Notes: a model not told the origin generated them from the sequence alone. A stretch of 44,796 nucleotides of DNA from Inquilinus limosus (GCF_002195995.1 NZ_NHON01000052.1:1-44796); one strand, 5' to 3'. Shown: positions 1 to 8,129, counted from the stretch's first letter. Translations and numbers: made by a program.

Positions 1-313
1 CGGCGGTGCTGCCGGCCGGCACGGCCGTGCCGGCCGGCAGCACCGCCGGCCCGGCCATCCCGGCCGCGGCGGCGGCGCAGGCCAGGGTGCAGCAGAGGTC
101 GCCATGCGGCTGATCGGGCGCCGCCGGCGCCTTCGGGTCGGTGCGGCCGGAGGCGACGGCGCAGAGTGCCGACAGCGGGTCGAGGGCCGACGCCTCGGCG
201 GCGCGCACCAGACCGGCCTGGGACCACAGCGCCTGGATGATCAGGGCATAGCCCAGCAGCACGGCCACCGCCGTGCGCCTCCAGCCCGCCTGCATCCAGT
301 GTCCCCGCCGCAT
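1..313 (-). CDS. DUF2946-like protein, 3' end cut by the window
   Basis: This is a reading frame on the minus strand, open from an ATG at 313 to the left edge, so only the first 104 residues are visible. The N-terminus has two arginine-rich turns followed by a hydrophobic stretch (about residues 15-36, AVAVLLGYALIIQAL), which looks like a signal peptide or membrane anchor. It is followed by a CAVASG stretch, a DQPHGDLCC segment and a run of alanines. Small proteins with a hydrophobic N-terminus and a His/Cys pattern (H..LCC.LAC) match my memory of the DUF2946 family, which often lies near metal-handling genes. The extreme left end carries a GC palindrome (GCCGGCACGGCCGTGCCGGC) inside the coding frame. 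The assignment rests on pattern memory only, and the function is unknown. Confidence 0.55.
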   Translation of the reverse strand, partial: MRRGHWMQAGWRRTAVAVLLGYALIIQALWSQAGLVRAAEASALDPLSALCAVASGRTDPKAPAAPDQPHGDLCCTLACAAAAAGMAGPAVLPAGTAVPAGSTA

Positions 314-473
314 CCGACCACCGTCCTGTCAGGACGCGTCGCGGTCAAGGGGCCGCGATGGGCAAAGCGACGCAGCCCGACGCAGCCGCACGGCAGCCAT
401 GGCACCGAAACGGTGGATCACAGGTTTCTCAAGGTGAACAATGACTCAGAAACTTGAGAACCCCGGAGGTTCC

Positions 474-1301
474 ATGACCATCCAGCACCTGCTCGTCCCC
501 CTCACCGGCCATGCCGGCGACGCCGCCGCGCTCGACGCCGCGCTGCGCGTCGCCCAACGCTTCGACGCCTCGGTCGAGGTGCTGTCGCTGCGCCCCGACC
601 CGCAGCGGGTCCTGGCCTATACCGGGGCCGAGATGGCGGTCGCCACCAGCATGCTGCTGGAGGGCGCCGAGAAGGCCTCGAACGAGGTCGCCGCCCGCAA
701 CCGCGCCGTGTACGAGGCCGCGAAGGCCGAGACCGGCGCCGGGCCGGAGGTGGAGTTCCGCGAGGACACCGGCAGCGAGACCGCGGCCGTCGCCCGCCGC
801 GGCGCGGTGGCCGACCTGATCGTGACGCCGGGCCCGGGCCAGGACCCGAATGCCAGCCGGGCGGTGCTGGAGGCGGCGCTGTTCGAGACCGGCCGCGGCG
901 TGCTGATCGTCCCCGGCCCGGTGGCGGAGGATTTCGCCGACCGCATCCTGGTGGCCTGGGACGGCGGCAAGGAGGCGTCACGCAGCGTCGCCGCCGCCCT
1001 GCCCTTCCTGGAGGCGGCGACGGCGGTCAGCGTCTACACCCGCGACGAGGGCGAGGACCGCTGCACCGCGGCCGAGCTGGTGCGGTATCTCAGCCGCCAC
1101 GGCGCGCCGGCCAACCGCATCGCCGACGCGGATCCGAAGCAGGGCGTCGACGCCGCCATCCTGGCGGCGGCGCAGCAGGCCAATGCCGGGCTGATCGTCA
1201 TGGGCGGCTACAGCCACAGCCGGTTCCGCGAGATGATCCTGGGCGGCGTGACCGAGCACATGCTGTTCCACGCCGACCGCCCGGTGCTGATGGAGCATTG
1301 A
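474..1301 (+). CDS. universal stress protein, tandem UspA-like domains
   Basis: This is a 275-residue cytoplasmic universal stress protein. The start at 474 is chosen because CGGAGG lies at a good distance upstream (464-469); an ATG at 441 in the same frame lacks such a site. The length fits two consecutive Usp domains. The N-terminal half begins with a typical first strand (HLLVPLTGHAGDAAALDAAL). The C-terminal half ends with GLIVMGGYSHSRFREMILGG at about residues 239-258, followed by VTEHMLFHADRPVLMEH. That is the G-x2-G-x9-G-[ST]-like nucleotide-binding loop, so the second domain may bind ATP while the first has diverged. Proteins of this kind support survival under starvation or oxidative stress, but the specific role cannot be read here. 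The gene stands alone, with a family B repeat about 40 bp downstream. Confidence 0.88.
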   Translation: MTIQHLLVPLTGHAGDAAALDAALRVAQRFDASVEVLSLRPDPQRVLAYTGAEMAVATSMLLEGAEKASNEVAARNRAVYEAAKAETGAGPEVEFREDTGSETAAVARRGAVADLIVTPGPGQDPNASRAVLEAALFETGRGVLIVPGPVAEDFADRILVAWDGGKEASRSVAAALPFLEAATAVSVYTRDEGEDRCTAAELVRYLSRHGAPANRIADADPKQGVDAAILAAAQQANAGLIVMGGYSHSRFREMILGGVTEHMLFHADRPVLMEH

Positions 1302-1341
1302 GCGGGCCGTTGAGGCCGGAGCGGATTGCAAAAGGCCATAA

Positions 1342-1482
1342 CGTGTTGCCTCTCCCGCTTGCGGGAGAGGTCGGAGGCGCTTGCGCCTCCGGGTGAGGGG
1401 ATTTCGTCGAGGCCGGGACCCGCCCTCACCCGGTCTCGCTGCGCGAGCCCGACCTCTCCCGCCAGGCGGGAGAGGCAACACG
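1342..1482. repeat. family B intergenic repeat, copy 1 (double hairpin, about 140 bp)
   Basis: The outer ends, CGTGTTGCCTCTCCCGC and GCGGGAGAGGCAACACG, are perfect inverted repeats. Inside, each half forms its own hairpin (CTCTCCCGCTTGCGGGAGAG; GGAGGCGCTTGCGCCTCC; CTCTCCCGCCAGGCGGGAGAG), with CCGGGTGAGGG on the left facing CCCTCACCCGG on the right. A second full copy lies at 39898-40037 and degraded ends occur around 6834-6856 and 12743-12771. It sits between the stress protein gene and the prolyl-tRNA synthetase leader. It may act as a terminator for the former. Confidence 0.85.
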
Positions 1483-1560
1483 TGAAGACGCTCGATATCA
1501 GCCCCTGACCGATGTCGTGGCGCGCTTCCCGTGTCGGGGCCGATCCGCTAGTCTCATCCC

Positions 1561-1838
1561 GCCGTCATCCCCGACGGCACCTTCGAACGAGGATTTCCGG
1601 TGACCATCGCCGGCACCCAGCGCGCCCCCCTCTCCCCCGCCTGCGGCGGCGGATGGGTCGTGCCTGCCCTCGTTCCGACCATCGGGCGACCGTTCCCGGC
1701 GCGCTGACCGCGTCCGGACCGTCCAGCCAGGCTTCTGAAGCTCACGCAACGCTCCCGGGCCCGGTCCGCGCCGCGGTCCCGTGCGTCGTTGCGTCCGGAC
1801 CGTCCGTCCCTGCTGTCTCTCCCGCCAGGAACACTCCG
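1561..1838 (+). promoter_or_regulatory. prolyl-tRNA synthetase leader region with competing RNA stems
   Basis: About 340 bp separate the upstream repeat from the synthetase start. The stretch holds a 6-bp hairpin (GCCGTC/GACGGC, 1561-1578), a possible proline-rich leader peptide (1600-1707), a 15-base direct repeat GCGTCCGGACCGTCC at 1710-1724 and 1791-1805, and an 8-bp stem ACGCAACG (1744-1751) with CGTTGCGT (1787-1794). The core GTCCGGAC of each direct repeat is itself a palindrome, so copy 1 can pair with copy 2 or each can fold alone, while the 8-bp stem overlaps copy 2. Mutually exclusive pairings of this kind are what an attenuator needs. No T-run follows, so control would more likely be translational or Rho-linked. 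This is inference from sequence only. Confidence 0.4.
1600..1707 (+). CDS. possible proline-rich leader peptide (35 aa)
   Basis: A GTG at 1600 is preceded by GAGG (1589-1592) at normal spacing and opens a 35-codon frame ending in TGA at 1705-1707. The product contains six prolines (positions 10, 13, 22, 26, 31, 33), i.e. about 17%, in front of a gene that charges tRNA-Pro. Its stop lies 2 bases before the first copy of the direct repeat in the leader. This is the geometry expected of a leader peptide whose ribosome stalls when charged tRNA-Pro is short. High-GC DNA encodes proline often by chance, so the evidence is suggestive only. Confidence 0.35.
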   Translation: MTIAGTQRAPLSPACGGGWVVPALVPTIGRPFPAR

Positions 1839-3350
1839 ATGACTCAGACGAAAGCCACCTCCGTCACCCCCACGCGCGCGGACGATTATGCCGGCTGGTA
1901 CCAGGCCGTTGTGCGCGCCGCCGATCTGGCCGAGCCCGCCCCCGTGCGCGGCTGCATGACGATCAAGCCCTGGGGCTACGGCATCTGGGAACGCATCCAG
2001 GCCATCCTCGACCGTCGGTTCAAGGAGACCGGGCACCGCAACTGCTACTTCCCCCTGTTCATCCCCCTGCAATACCTGCAGGCGGAGGCCGAGCATGTCG
2101 AGGGCTTCGCCGCCGAGGTGGCGATGGTCACGCATCACCGCCTGGCCAATGTCGGCGGCCGTCTGCAGGTCGACGCGCCCCTGGAGGAGCCCCTGGTCGT
2201 CCGCCCCACCTCGGAGACGATCGTCGGCGAGGCGTTCTCGCGCTGGATCCAGTCGCATCGCGACCTGCCCGTGCTGATCAACCAATGGGCCAATGTGGTG
2301 CGCTGGGAGAAGCGGCCCCGCATCTTCCTGCGGACCTCGGAGTTCCTCTGGCAGGAGGGGCACACCGCCCACGCCACCGAGGCCGAGGCGGTGGAAGAGA
2401 CCGGGCGGATGCTGGGCATCTACCGCGAGGTGGCGGAGGACGCCTTGGCCCTGCCGGTCATCGCCGGCCGCAAGACAAGACGGGAAAAATTCCCCGGCGC
2501 CGTCACCACGTTGTGCATCGAGGCGATGATGCAGGATGGCCGTGCCCTGCAATCCGGCACCTCGCACTTCCTGGGGCAGAACTTCGCCCGCGCCGCCGGC
2601 ATCCGCTTCACCGACGCGGACGGCGCGATCCGGCTGCCCCACACCACCTCCTGGGGCGCCTCGACCCGGCTGATCGGCGCGCTGATCATGACCCATGGCG
2701 ACGATGACGGGCTGCGCCTGCCGCCCGCGGTGGCGCCCGACCAGGTGGCGATCCTGCCCGTGCTGCGCGGCACGCCCGAGGATGCCGCGGTGCTGGCCCG
2801 CTGCGACGAGATCGCCGGGCGGCTGCGACGCGAGTCCTGGCGCGGCGAGGCGGTGCGGGTGACGATCGACCGGCGCCCCGGCAGCGGCTCGGCCAAGCGC
2901 TGGGACTGGGTGCGCAAGGGCGTGCCCGTGATCGTCGAGCTCGGCGCCCGCGACCTGGCCGGCGGCAAGGTCATCGCCTGGCGCCGCGACCGGCTGCGGG
3001 ACGGCAAGGCGGAGGCCGGGCTGGACGAGTTCGTCGCCGCCCTGCCCGGCCGGCTGTCCGAGATCCAGGCCGCCCTGGCCGCCGAGGCCCGGGGCTGGCG
3101 CGACACCCGGCTGCGCGACGCGGCGACGCTGGACGAGGCCCGCGCCCTGCTCGGCGACGGCGGCGCCGAGGGCTACCGCAGCGGCGCCGGCTTCGTCCGC
3201 CTGCCCTGGAGCGGGTCGGAAGCGGAGGAGGCCGCTTTGGCCGAGACCGGCGTGACCATCCGCTGCCTGGTCCCGGCCGAAGGCCCCGCCCCTTGCGCCG
3301 TCACGGGCGTGGCGACGACCGACCGCGCGATCCTGGCGCGGGCCTACTGA
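1839..3350 (+). CDS. proS: prolyl-tRNA synthetase, archaeal/eukaryotic (type 3) form
   Basis: This class II synthetase of 503 residues activates proline and charges tRNA-Pro. The start is the ATG at 1839, with AGGA eight bases upstream and the family's usual N-terminus right behind it; the frame is open further up but that part is the leader. Motif 1 lies around CMTIKPWGYGIWERIQ, motif 2 around RTSEFLWQEGHTAH (about residue 165), and motif 3 at GASTRLIGAL (about residue 275). The anticodon-binding domain begins near VAILPVL. The protein ends in ARAY: a C-terminal tyrosine whose carboxylate reaches the active site is typical of the archaeal/eukaryotic-type enzymes, as are the absence of a bacterial editing insertion and the compact 500-residue size. 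The C-terminal zinc module is reduced to two visible cysteines. Most alphaproteobacteria use a shorter bacterial-type ProRS of about 440 residues, so this may be an acquired or second copy. It overlaps the converging MFS gene by 7 bp. Confidence 0.93.
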   Translation: MTQTKATSVTPTRADDYAGWYQAVVRAADLAEPAPVRGCMTIKPWGYGIWERIQAILDRRFKETGHRNCYFPLFIPLQYLQAEAEHVEGFAAEVAMVTHHRLANVGGRLQVDAPLEEPLVVRPTSETIVGEAFSRWIQSHRDLPVLINQWANVVRWEKRPRIFLRTSEFLWQEGHTAHATEAEAVEETGRMLGIYREVAEDALALPVIAGRKTRREKFPGAVTTLCIEAMMQDGRALQSGTSHFLGQNFARAAGIRFTDADGAIRLPHTTSWGASTRLIGALIMTHGDDDGLRLPPAVAPDQVAILPVLRGTPEDAAVLARCDEIAGRLRRESWRGEAVRVTIDRRPGSGSAKRWDWVRKGVPVIVELGARDLAGGKVIAWRRDRLRDGKAEAGLDEFVAALPGRLSEIQAALAAEARGWRDTRLRDAATLDEARALLGDGGAEGYRSGAGFVRLPWSGSEAEEAALAETGVTIRCLVPAEGPAPCAVTGVATTDRAILARAY

Positions 3351-4561
3351 CCCGCGGCGGCCGCCCGGCGGGGCAGCAGCCACACGGCGCCGGCCAGGCC
3401 GATCACGGTCAGGCCGGCGCCGGCCAGGAAGGTGGCGCCGGGGCCGACCCAGCTCCACAGCCCGCCCGCCAGCGCGCTGGCCAGCAGCAGCGCCAGCCCG
3501 CTGGCCAGGTTGAACAGGCCGAAGCCGGTGCCGCGCCGGTCGGCCGGCACGGTCTCGGCCACCAGCGCCGCCAGCAGCCCCTGGGTCATGCCCATATGCA
3601 GCCCCCACAGCGCGGTGCCGGCGATCACCGCCCATACCCCGCCGTCGAGCGCCAGCACCAGGTCGGCCGCGACCAGCACGGCGAAGCCGAGGACCAGCAG
3701 CCGCTTCGGGTCGTGGCGGTCGGACAGCACCCCGACCGGATAGGCGGACAGGGCATAGGCGATGTTCATCACCACCAGCACCAGCGGCACCAGGGCCAGC
3801 GCCAGCCCGGCCTCCTGCGCCCGCAGCACCAGGAAGGCCTCGCTGAACCGCGCCAGGGTCAGCACCGCCGCAACCGCCACCACGCGCCAATAGGCACCGC
3901 CCAGCCGGCGCAGCTCGTCGCGCCGGATCGGCGACCGCGCCGTCTTGGCCGGCCGCGCCGTGTCCGGCTCACGCACGCCGCCGATGAGGATGGCGACCGA
4001 GATCGCGGCCGGGATCGCCGCCAGCCAGAACACCAGCTGGATGTCGCCGCCGCTGGCCAGCATCAGCCCGATCGCCAGGAGCGGCCCGGCGAAGGCGCCG
4101 ACGGTGTCGAGCGACTGGCGCAGCCCGAAGGCGGCGCCGCGGATCGCCGGCGGCGTCAGGTCGGCCACCAGCGCGTCGCGCGGCGCGCCGCGGATGCCCT
4201 TGCCGACCCGGTCGACGAAGCGCGCCGTCAGCACCAGCCCGGCGCTGCCGGCCAGCGGGAACAGCGGTTTGGACAGCGCGCCGAGGCCGTAGCCGATCAC
4301 GGCCAGCAGCTTGCGCCGGCCGAACCAGTCGCTGAGCACGCCCGAGAACACCTTGACGATCGAGGCGGTGGCCTCGGCCACCCCTTCGATCAGCCCGATC
4401 ACGACGGCGCTGGCGCCGACGGTGGTGAGGAGGAAGACCGGCAGCAGCGCGTGGATCATCTCCGACGAGATGTCCATGAACAGGCTGACGAAGCCCAGCA
4501 TCCACACGCCGCGCGGAATGGCAACGCGGACGCCCGAACCGGCAGGAGTTTCGGCGGCCAT
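3344..4561 (-). CDS. major facilitator superfamily transporter
   Basis: This 405-residue inner-membrane transporter has about twelve hydrophobic segments. The start at 4561 is preferred because GGAG (minus strand) precedes ATG GCC GCC; a TTG at 4582 would add seven residues with no better site. The N-terminal half carries FMDISSEMIHALLPVFL and the MFS loop signature DWFGRRKLL between TM2 and TM3. The RFVDRVGKGIRGAPRDALVADLTP stretch is typical of an uncharacterised but widespread MFS subfamily. The second half repeats the loop pattern (SDRHDPKRLLVLG). Its substrate cannot be deduced. It lies 33 bp downstream of the ureohydrolase gene on the same strand, so the two are probably co-transcribed, and it could move the ureohydrolase substrate or product. 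Its 3' end overlaps proS. Confidence 0.88.
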   Translation of the reverse strand: MAAETPAGSGVRVAIPRGVWMLGFVSLFMDISSEMIHALLPVFLLTTVGASAVVIGLIEGVAEATASIVKVFSGVLSDWFGRRKLLAVIGYGLGALSKPLFPLAGSAGLVLTARFVDRVGKGIRGAPRDALVADLTPPAIRGAAFGLRQSLDTVGAFAGPLLAIGLMLASGGDIQLVFWLAAIPAAISVAILIGGVREPDTARPAKTARSPIRRDELRRLGGAYWRVVAVAAVLTLARFSEAFLVLRAQEAGLALALVPLVLVVMNIAYALSAYPVGVLSDRHDPKRLLVLGFAVLVAADLVLALDGGVWAVIAGTALWGLHMGMTQGLLAALVAETVPADRRGTGFGLFNLASGLALLLASALAGGLWSWVGPGATFLAGAGLTVIGLAGAVWLLPRRAAAAGQ

Positions 4562-4594
4562 CAGCTGCTCCGGTCGCGACAATCGGCGATGGCT

Positions 4595-5548
4595 CTACGG
4601 CCGGCGGCAGGCGGCTGTCAACGGCGCCAGCCCCTCGGTCAGCGTCTCCACCAACCCCCGTGCGTATCCGCCGTCCGGATCCAGGTCGGGGTCGTAGATG
4701 GTGACGGTCAGGCCGAGGCAGCGCGGCGAGGCCACGAAGCCGCGCAGCAACGCCGCCAGCCCATCGAAATCCAGCCCCGGGCTGCCGGGCGAATCCACCG
4801 CCGGCATCACCGCCTGGTCGAGGATGTCGACGTCGAGATGAACCCAGAACGGGATCTCCGGCGTCCGGTCCAGCACGGCGAAGCCGCGGCGCAGCGCGTC
4901 CGGCACCCCGCGCTCCAGCAGCTCGAACATGTCGATCCGGGTGATCGCAGTGTCGGCGATGTCCTCCCAGCCCCAGTCGGGGTCGCGGCCCTCGCGCTCG
5001 CCGATCTGGATCGCCCGCTCGGCCGGCACCAGCGGGTCCGGGATGCCATCCCAGCGCAGCATCAGCGGGTCGCCCAGCCCGATCGCCAGCGCCAGGTCCA
5101 TGCCGGCCGCCGAATGCAGCGGGAAATCCTCGTAGTTGCCGGGGTGGCGGAAATCGCTGTGGCCGTCGAGATGAACCAGCGCCAGCTCCGCATGCCGCCG
5201 AGCCCCGGCCAGCGCGCCGATCAGGATCGCGCAGTCGCCGCCGACCACGACGGGAAACAGCCGGTCGCGCAAAGCCGCATCGACCGCATCCGCGACCCCT
5301 TCGTTGAAGCGCCGGATCGCCGGGCCGTTGCGCAGCACCGTCCCCGGTTGCTTCCCGGTGCTGTAGCGCGGCCGCGCCAGGTCGACCGTGCGGTCGGGCC
5401 GGAGCGCGCTCTCCAGCCCTGCCTCGGTCAGCGCCTGCGGCCCCCGCCAGGTCCCCGGCTCATGCCCCGGCCGCAGCGGGCGGAGGCCGAGATTGGACGG
5501 CGCCCGGATCAGCGCCATGCCGGCGATGCCGTCGGTCGGATGTCCCAT
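4595..5548 (-). CDS. arginase/agmatinase-family ureohydrolase
   Basis: This is a 317-residue member of the ureohydrolase fold, which hydrolyses guanidino or formimino groups with a binuclear manganese centre. The start at 5548 has a strong GGGAGG site. Metal-ligand motifs in order are GGDCAILIG (about residue 108), HLDGHSDF (about 134), and HLDVDILDQAVMPAVDSPGSPG (about 235); the last corresponds to SxDxDxxDPxxxP. Two departures from textbook arginase are visible: GGDH is GGDC, and DAHxD is DGHSD. The His-to-Cys change at the first ligand is seen in some bacterial arginase-like groups, so the enzyme may still be active, but the substrate is open. It is divergent from the aldo/keto reductase gene and probably heads an operon with the MFS gene downstream. 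Confidence 0.82.
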   Translation of the reverse strand: MGHPTDGIAGMALIRAPSNLGLRPLRPGHEPGTWRGPQALTEAGLESALRPDRTVDLARPRYSTGKQPGTVLRNGPAIRRFNEGVADAVDAALRDRLFPVVVGGDCAILIGALAGARRHAELALVHLDGHSDFRHPGNYEDFPLHSAAGMDLALAIGLGDPLMLRWDGIPDPLVPAERAIQIGEREGRDPDWGWEDIADTAITRIDMFELLERGVPDALRRGFAVLDRTPEIPFWVHLDVDILDQAVMPAVDSPGSPGLDFDGLAALLRGFVASPRCLGLTVTIYDPDLDPDGGYARGLVETLTEGLAPLTAACRRP

Positions 5549-5695
5549 GGTTCCCTCCCCCGTCCAGCCGCAGTATGGCCGGCTGTGAAGTCTCTTCCAA
5601 GGTGATGGGCCGGCGCGCCGGGTACCGCGGCGGCGTGCCGGCGCCATATCCGGCCCGTCACCACGACACGGCACGATTTCTGGAAGGACCTCATC

Positions 5696-6691
5696 ATGCG
5701 CCTGCCCCTCGACCACGCGCAGGGCTTCGGCGGCGCGCCGCTGGGCAACATGTTCCGCGCCATCCCGGAGGACGAGGCGATCGCCGCCGTCCGCGACGCC
5801 TGGGATGCCGGCATCCGCTATTTCGACACCGCGCCCTTCTACGGCGCCGGCCTGTCCGAGATCCGCATGGGCCGGGCGCTCAAGGACAAGCCGCGCGGCG
5901 ACTACGTTCTCAGCACCAAGGTCGGCCGGCTGATCCTGGACGAGATCGAGACCGGCGCGCGCGACCAGGGCGAGAAAAGCGGGCTGTTCGCGGCCGGGCT
6001 GCCGAACAAGGTGGTCTACGACTATTCCGCCGACGGGGCGCTGCGCTCGATCGAGGACAGCCTGAAGCGCATGGGCACGGACCGCATCGACCTGGTCTGG
6101 ATCCATGACGTGGCCGAGGATTTCCACGGCGACCGCTGGCGCGAGGTGCTGGACCAGGCGCTGGACGGCGCCGGCCGGGCCCTGACCCGGCTGCGCGAGG
6201 AGGGCGTGATCGGCGGCTGGGGCCTGGGCGTCAACAAGGTCGAGCCCTGCGAGATCGCGCTCGACCGCGCCGACCCCGACGGCTTCCTGCTGGCCGGCCG
6301 CTACACCCTGCTGGACCATCGCACCGCCCTGGCCGGGCTGATGCCGAAGGCCGGGCGGCGGGGCGCCGGCATCGTCGTCGGCGGGCCGTACAATTCCGGC
6401 ATCCTGGCCGGCGGCGCGCATTACGAGTACCAGGCGGCGACGCCGGAGATCCGGGCCCGGGTCGACGGGCTGAAGGCGGTGGCGGCGGAGTTCGGCATCG
6501 ACCTGCGCGCCGCGGCGCTGCAGTTCCCGCTGGCGCATCCGGCGGTGGCCGCGATCATCCCCGGCGCCAGCCGCCCCGGCCGCAGCGCCGAGAATCTGGC
6601 CCTGGCGGCGGCGCCGATCCCCGCCGGCTTCTGGCAGGCCCTGCGCGACCGCCAGCTGATCGCCCCGGAGGCGCCGACGCCAAAGGGCTGA
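5696..6691 (+). CDS. aldo/keto reductase, aldose-dehydrogenase type
   Basis: This is a 331-residue cytoplasmic NAD(P)-dependent TIM-barrel oxidoreductase. The start at 5696 follows AAGGA at good spacing. The catalytic tetrad can be placed: Asp44 and Tyr49 (in YFDTAPFYG), Lys75 (LSTKVG) and His137 (LVWIHDV). The order and the LxRxGTDRIDLVWIHD pattern resemble the D-threo-aldose 1-dehydrogenase / L-fucose dehydrogenase / pyridoxal 4-dehydrogenase group of AKRs rather than the classical aldose reductases. The cofactor-binding tail is LAHPAVAAIIPGASRPGRSAENLALA. Substrate choice within that group is not determinable. It is divergent from the ureohydrolase gene and followed by a family A repeat. 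Confidence 0.88.
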   Translation: MRLPLDHAQGFGGAPLGNMFRAIPEDEAIAAVRDAWDAGIRYFDTAPFYGAGLSEIRMGRALKDKPRGDYVLSTKVGRLILDEIETGARDQGEKSGLFAAGLPNKVVYDYSADGALRSIEDSLKRMGTDRIDLVWIHDVAEDFHGDRWREVLDQALDGAGRALTRLREEGVIGGWGLGVNKVEPCEIALDRADPDGFLLAGRYTLLDHRTALAGLMPKAGRRGAGIVVGGPYNSGILAGGAHYEYQAATPEIRARVDGLKAVAAEFGIDLRAAALQFPLAHPAVAAIIPGASRPGRSAENLALAAAPIPAGFWQALRDRQLIAPEAPTPKG

Positions 6692-6731
6692 GCATCGCGT
6701 CGCCTCCCTCGCGGGATGTCCCTGCCCCTTG

Positions 6732-6821
6732 CCGTCATTGCGAGGAGGCGAAGCCGACGAAGCAATCCAGGGGCCAGTGCGAACCAGCCCCTGGATTGCT
6801 TCGCTGCGCTCGCAATGACGG
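6732..6821. repeat. family A intergenic palindrome, copy 1
   Basis: This 90-bp, nearly perfect hairpin starts CCGTCATTGCGAG and ends CGCAATGACGG, with CAATCCAGGGGCC facing its complement around the centre. It lies between the converging aldo/keto reductase and NADH dehydrogenase genes. It is flanked on the right by a degraded family B end (TCTCGCAAGCGGGAGAGG, about 6835-6852) and on the left by a poorer B-like stretch. The placement suits a bidirectional terminator. Confidence 0.88.
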
Positions 6822-6863
6822 TGTTGAAGAGATCTCGCAAGCGGGAGAGGCGGCGCGGACCGC

Positions 6864-8129
6864 CTACTCCTCCTCCTGCTCCCGCCCGGTGATGAGCCGG
6901 GCGCTGCGCTGGCCGGTGGTGTAGATCCACAGCCAGCTCAGCGCCACGGTCAGGCGGTTGCGCAGGCCGATCAGGAAGTAGATGTGGGCGAAGCCCCAGA
7001 TCCACCACGCCAGCCAGCCGCGCAGCTTGATCCAGCCGAAATCGATCACCGCCGCCCGCTTGCCGATGGTGGCCAGGCTGCCGGCATGCTTGTAGCGGAA
7101 CGGGCGGGGCTCCGCCTTGCCCTCCAGCCGCGCCCGGATGGTGTCGGCGACATGCTGGCCCTGCTGCTTGGCGGCCGGGGCGATGCCGGGCAGCGGCTGG
7201 CCGTTCCAGGCGTCCAGCCGGGCGGTGTCGCCGACCACGAAGATCTCGGGATGGCCCGGCAGGGTCAGGTCGGGCGCGATCATCACCCGGCCGGCGCGGT
7301 CGGCCTCCGCCCCCAGCCACACAGCGGCGGGCGAGGCCTGGACGCCGGCGGCCCAGATCACCGTCTTCGCCGGGACCCGCTCCGCCCCCAGCTTCACGCC
7401 GTCGGCGTCGCATTCGGTCACGGCGTGGCCGGTCAGGATCTCCGCCCCCAGCCGCTCCAGCGCCGACTTCGCATAGGCCGACAGGTCCTCCGGGAAGGCC
7501 GAGAGCACGCGCGGCCCGGCCTCGACCAGCAGGATCCGCGCCTCCTTCGGGTCGAGCGCGCGGAAGTCGCGGGCCATGGTGTGGTGCGCCAACTCGGCGA
7601 TGGTGCCGGCGACCTCCACCCCGGTCGGGCCGGCGCCGACGATAACGAAGGTCAGCAGCGCGCGGCGCACCGCGGGGTCGGTCTCGACCTCCGCCCGCTC
7701 GAACGCCAGCAGGATGCGGCGGCGGATCGCGGTGGCGTCGTCGATGTCCTTCAGGCCGGGGGCGAAGGGCTCCCAGTCGTCATGGCCGAAATAGGCGTGC
7801 CGCGCGCCGGTCGCGACCAGCAGCGTGTCGTAGGGCACCGGCGCCTCGCCGTGCAGCTGCACCTGCCGGGCGGCCTTGTCGATGCCCGTGACCTCGCCGA
7901 GGATGGTCCGCACCTCCGGCCGCCCGGCCACCAGGTTGCGCACCGGCCAGGCGATCTCCGACGGCGCCAGCGACGCGGTGGCGACCTGGTACAGCAGCGG
8001 CTGGAACAAATGGTGGTTGCGCCGGTCGATCAGGGTGATGTCGACCGGCGCGCCCTTGAGGCGGAGCACCGCCTGCAGCCCGCCGAAGCCGGCGCCGATG
8101 ACGACCACGCGGTGACGCGCTTCGGTCAT
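6864..8129 (-). CDS. ndh: type II NADH dehydrogenase-like FAD oxidoreductase
   Basis: This is a 421-residue flavoprotein that would pass electrons from NADH to quinone at the membrane without pumping protons. The start at 8129 has GAGGACC upstream; the frame is open further but lacks a better site. The FAD-binding Rossmann motif VVIGAGFGGLQA is at residues 8-19. The LYQVATASLAP stretch and the second dinucleotide motif FVIVGAGPTGVEVAG (about residues 160-174) are characteristic of NDH-2. A late GD motif reads IFVVGDTARLD. The C-terminus carries an amphipathic/hydrophobic stretch, GWLAWWIWGFAHIYFLIGLRNR, the usual monotopic membrane anchor. It is transcribed away from the HExxH gene and converges on the aldo/keto reductase across repeat A1. 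Confidence 0.9.
   Translation of the reverse strand: MTEARHRVVVIGAGFGGLQAVLRLKGAPVDITLIDRRNHHLFQPLLYQVATASLAPSEIAWPVRNLVAGRPEVRTILGEVTGIDKAARQVQLHGEAPVPYDTLLVATGARHAYFGHDDWEPFAPGLKDIDDATAIRRRILLAFERAEVETDPAVRRALLTFVIVGAGPTGVEVAGTIAELAHHTMARDFRALDPKEARILLVEAGPRVLSAFPEDLSAYAKSALERLGAEILTGHAVTECDADGVKLGAERVPAKTVIWAAGVQASPAAVWLGAEADRAGRVMIAPDLTLPGHPEIFVVGDTARLDAWNGQPLPGIAPAAKQQGQHVADTIRARLEGKAEPRPFRYKHAGSLATIGKRAAVIDFGWIKLRGWLAWWIWGFAHIYFLIGLRNRLTVALSWLWIYTTGQRSARLITGREQEEE

Noticed and set aside
104-457. A 117-codon plus-strand frame at the left edge
   Set aside because: It is antisense to the DUF2946-like frame and of Arg/Gly-rich low complexity.
1554-3890. A 778-codon minus-strand open frame across proS
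   Set aside because: Antisense of proS and of the end of the MFS gene in another frame; no recognisable domain.
3293-5605. A 770-codon open frame on the plus strand opposite the MFS and ureohydrolase genes
   Set aside because: The product is a low-complexity mix of Arg, Gln, Gly, Ala, Pro and His with no motif. It is the mirror of GC-rich coding sequence on the other strand.
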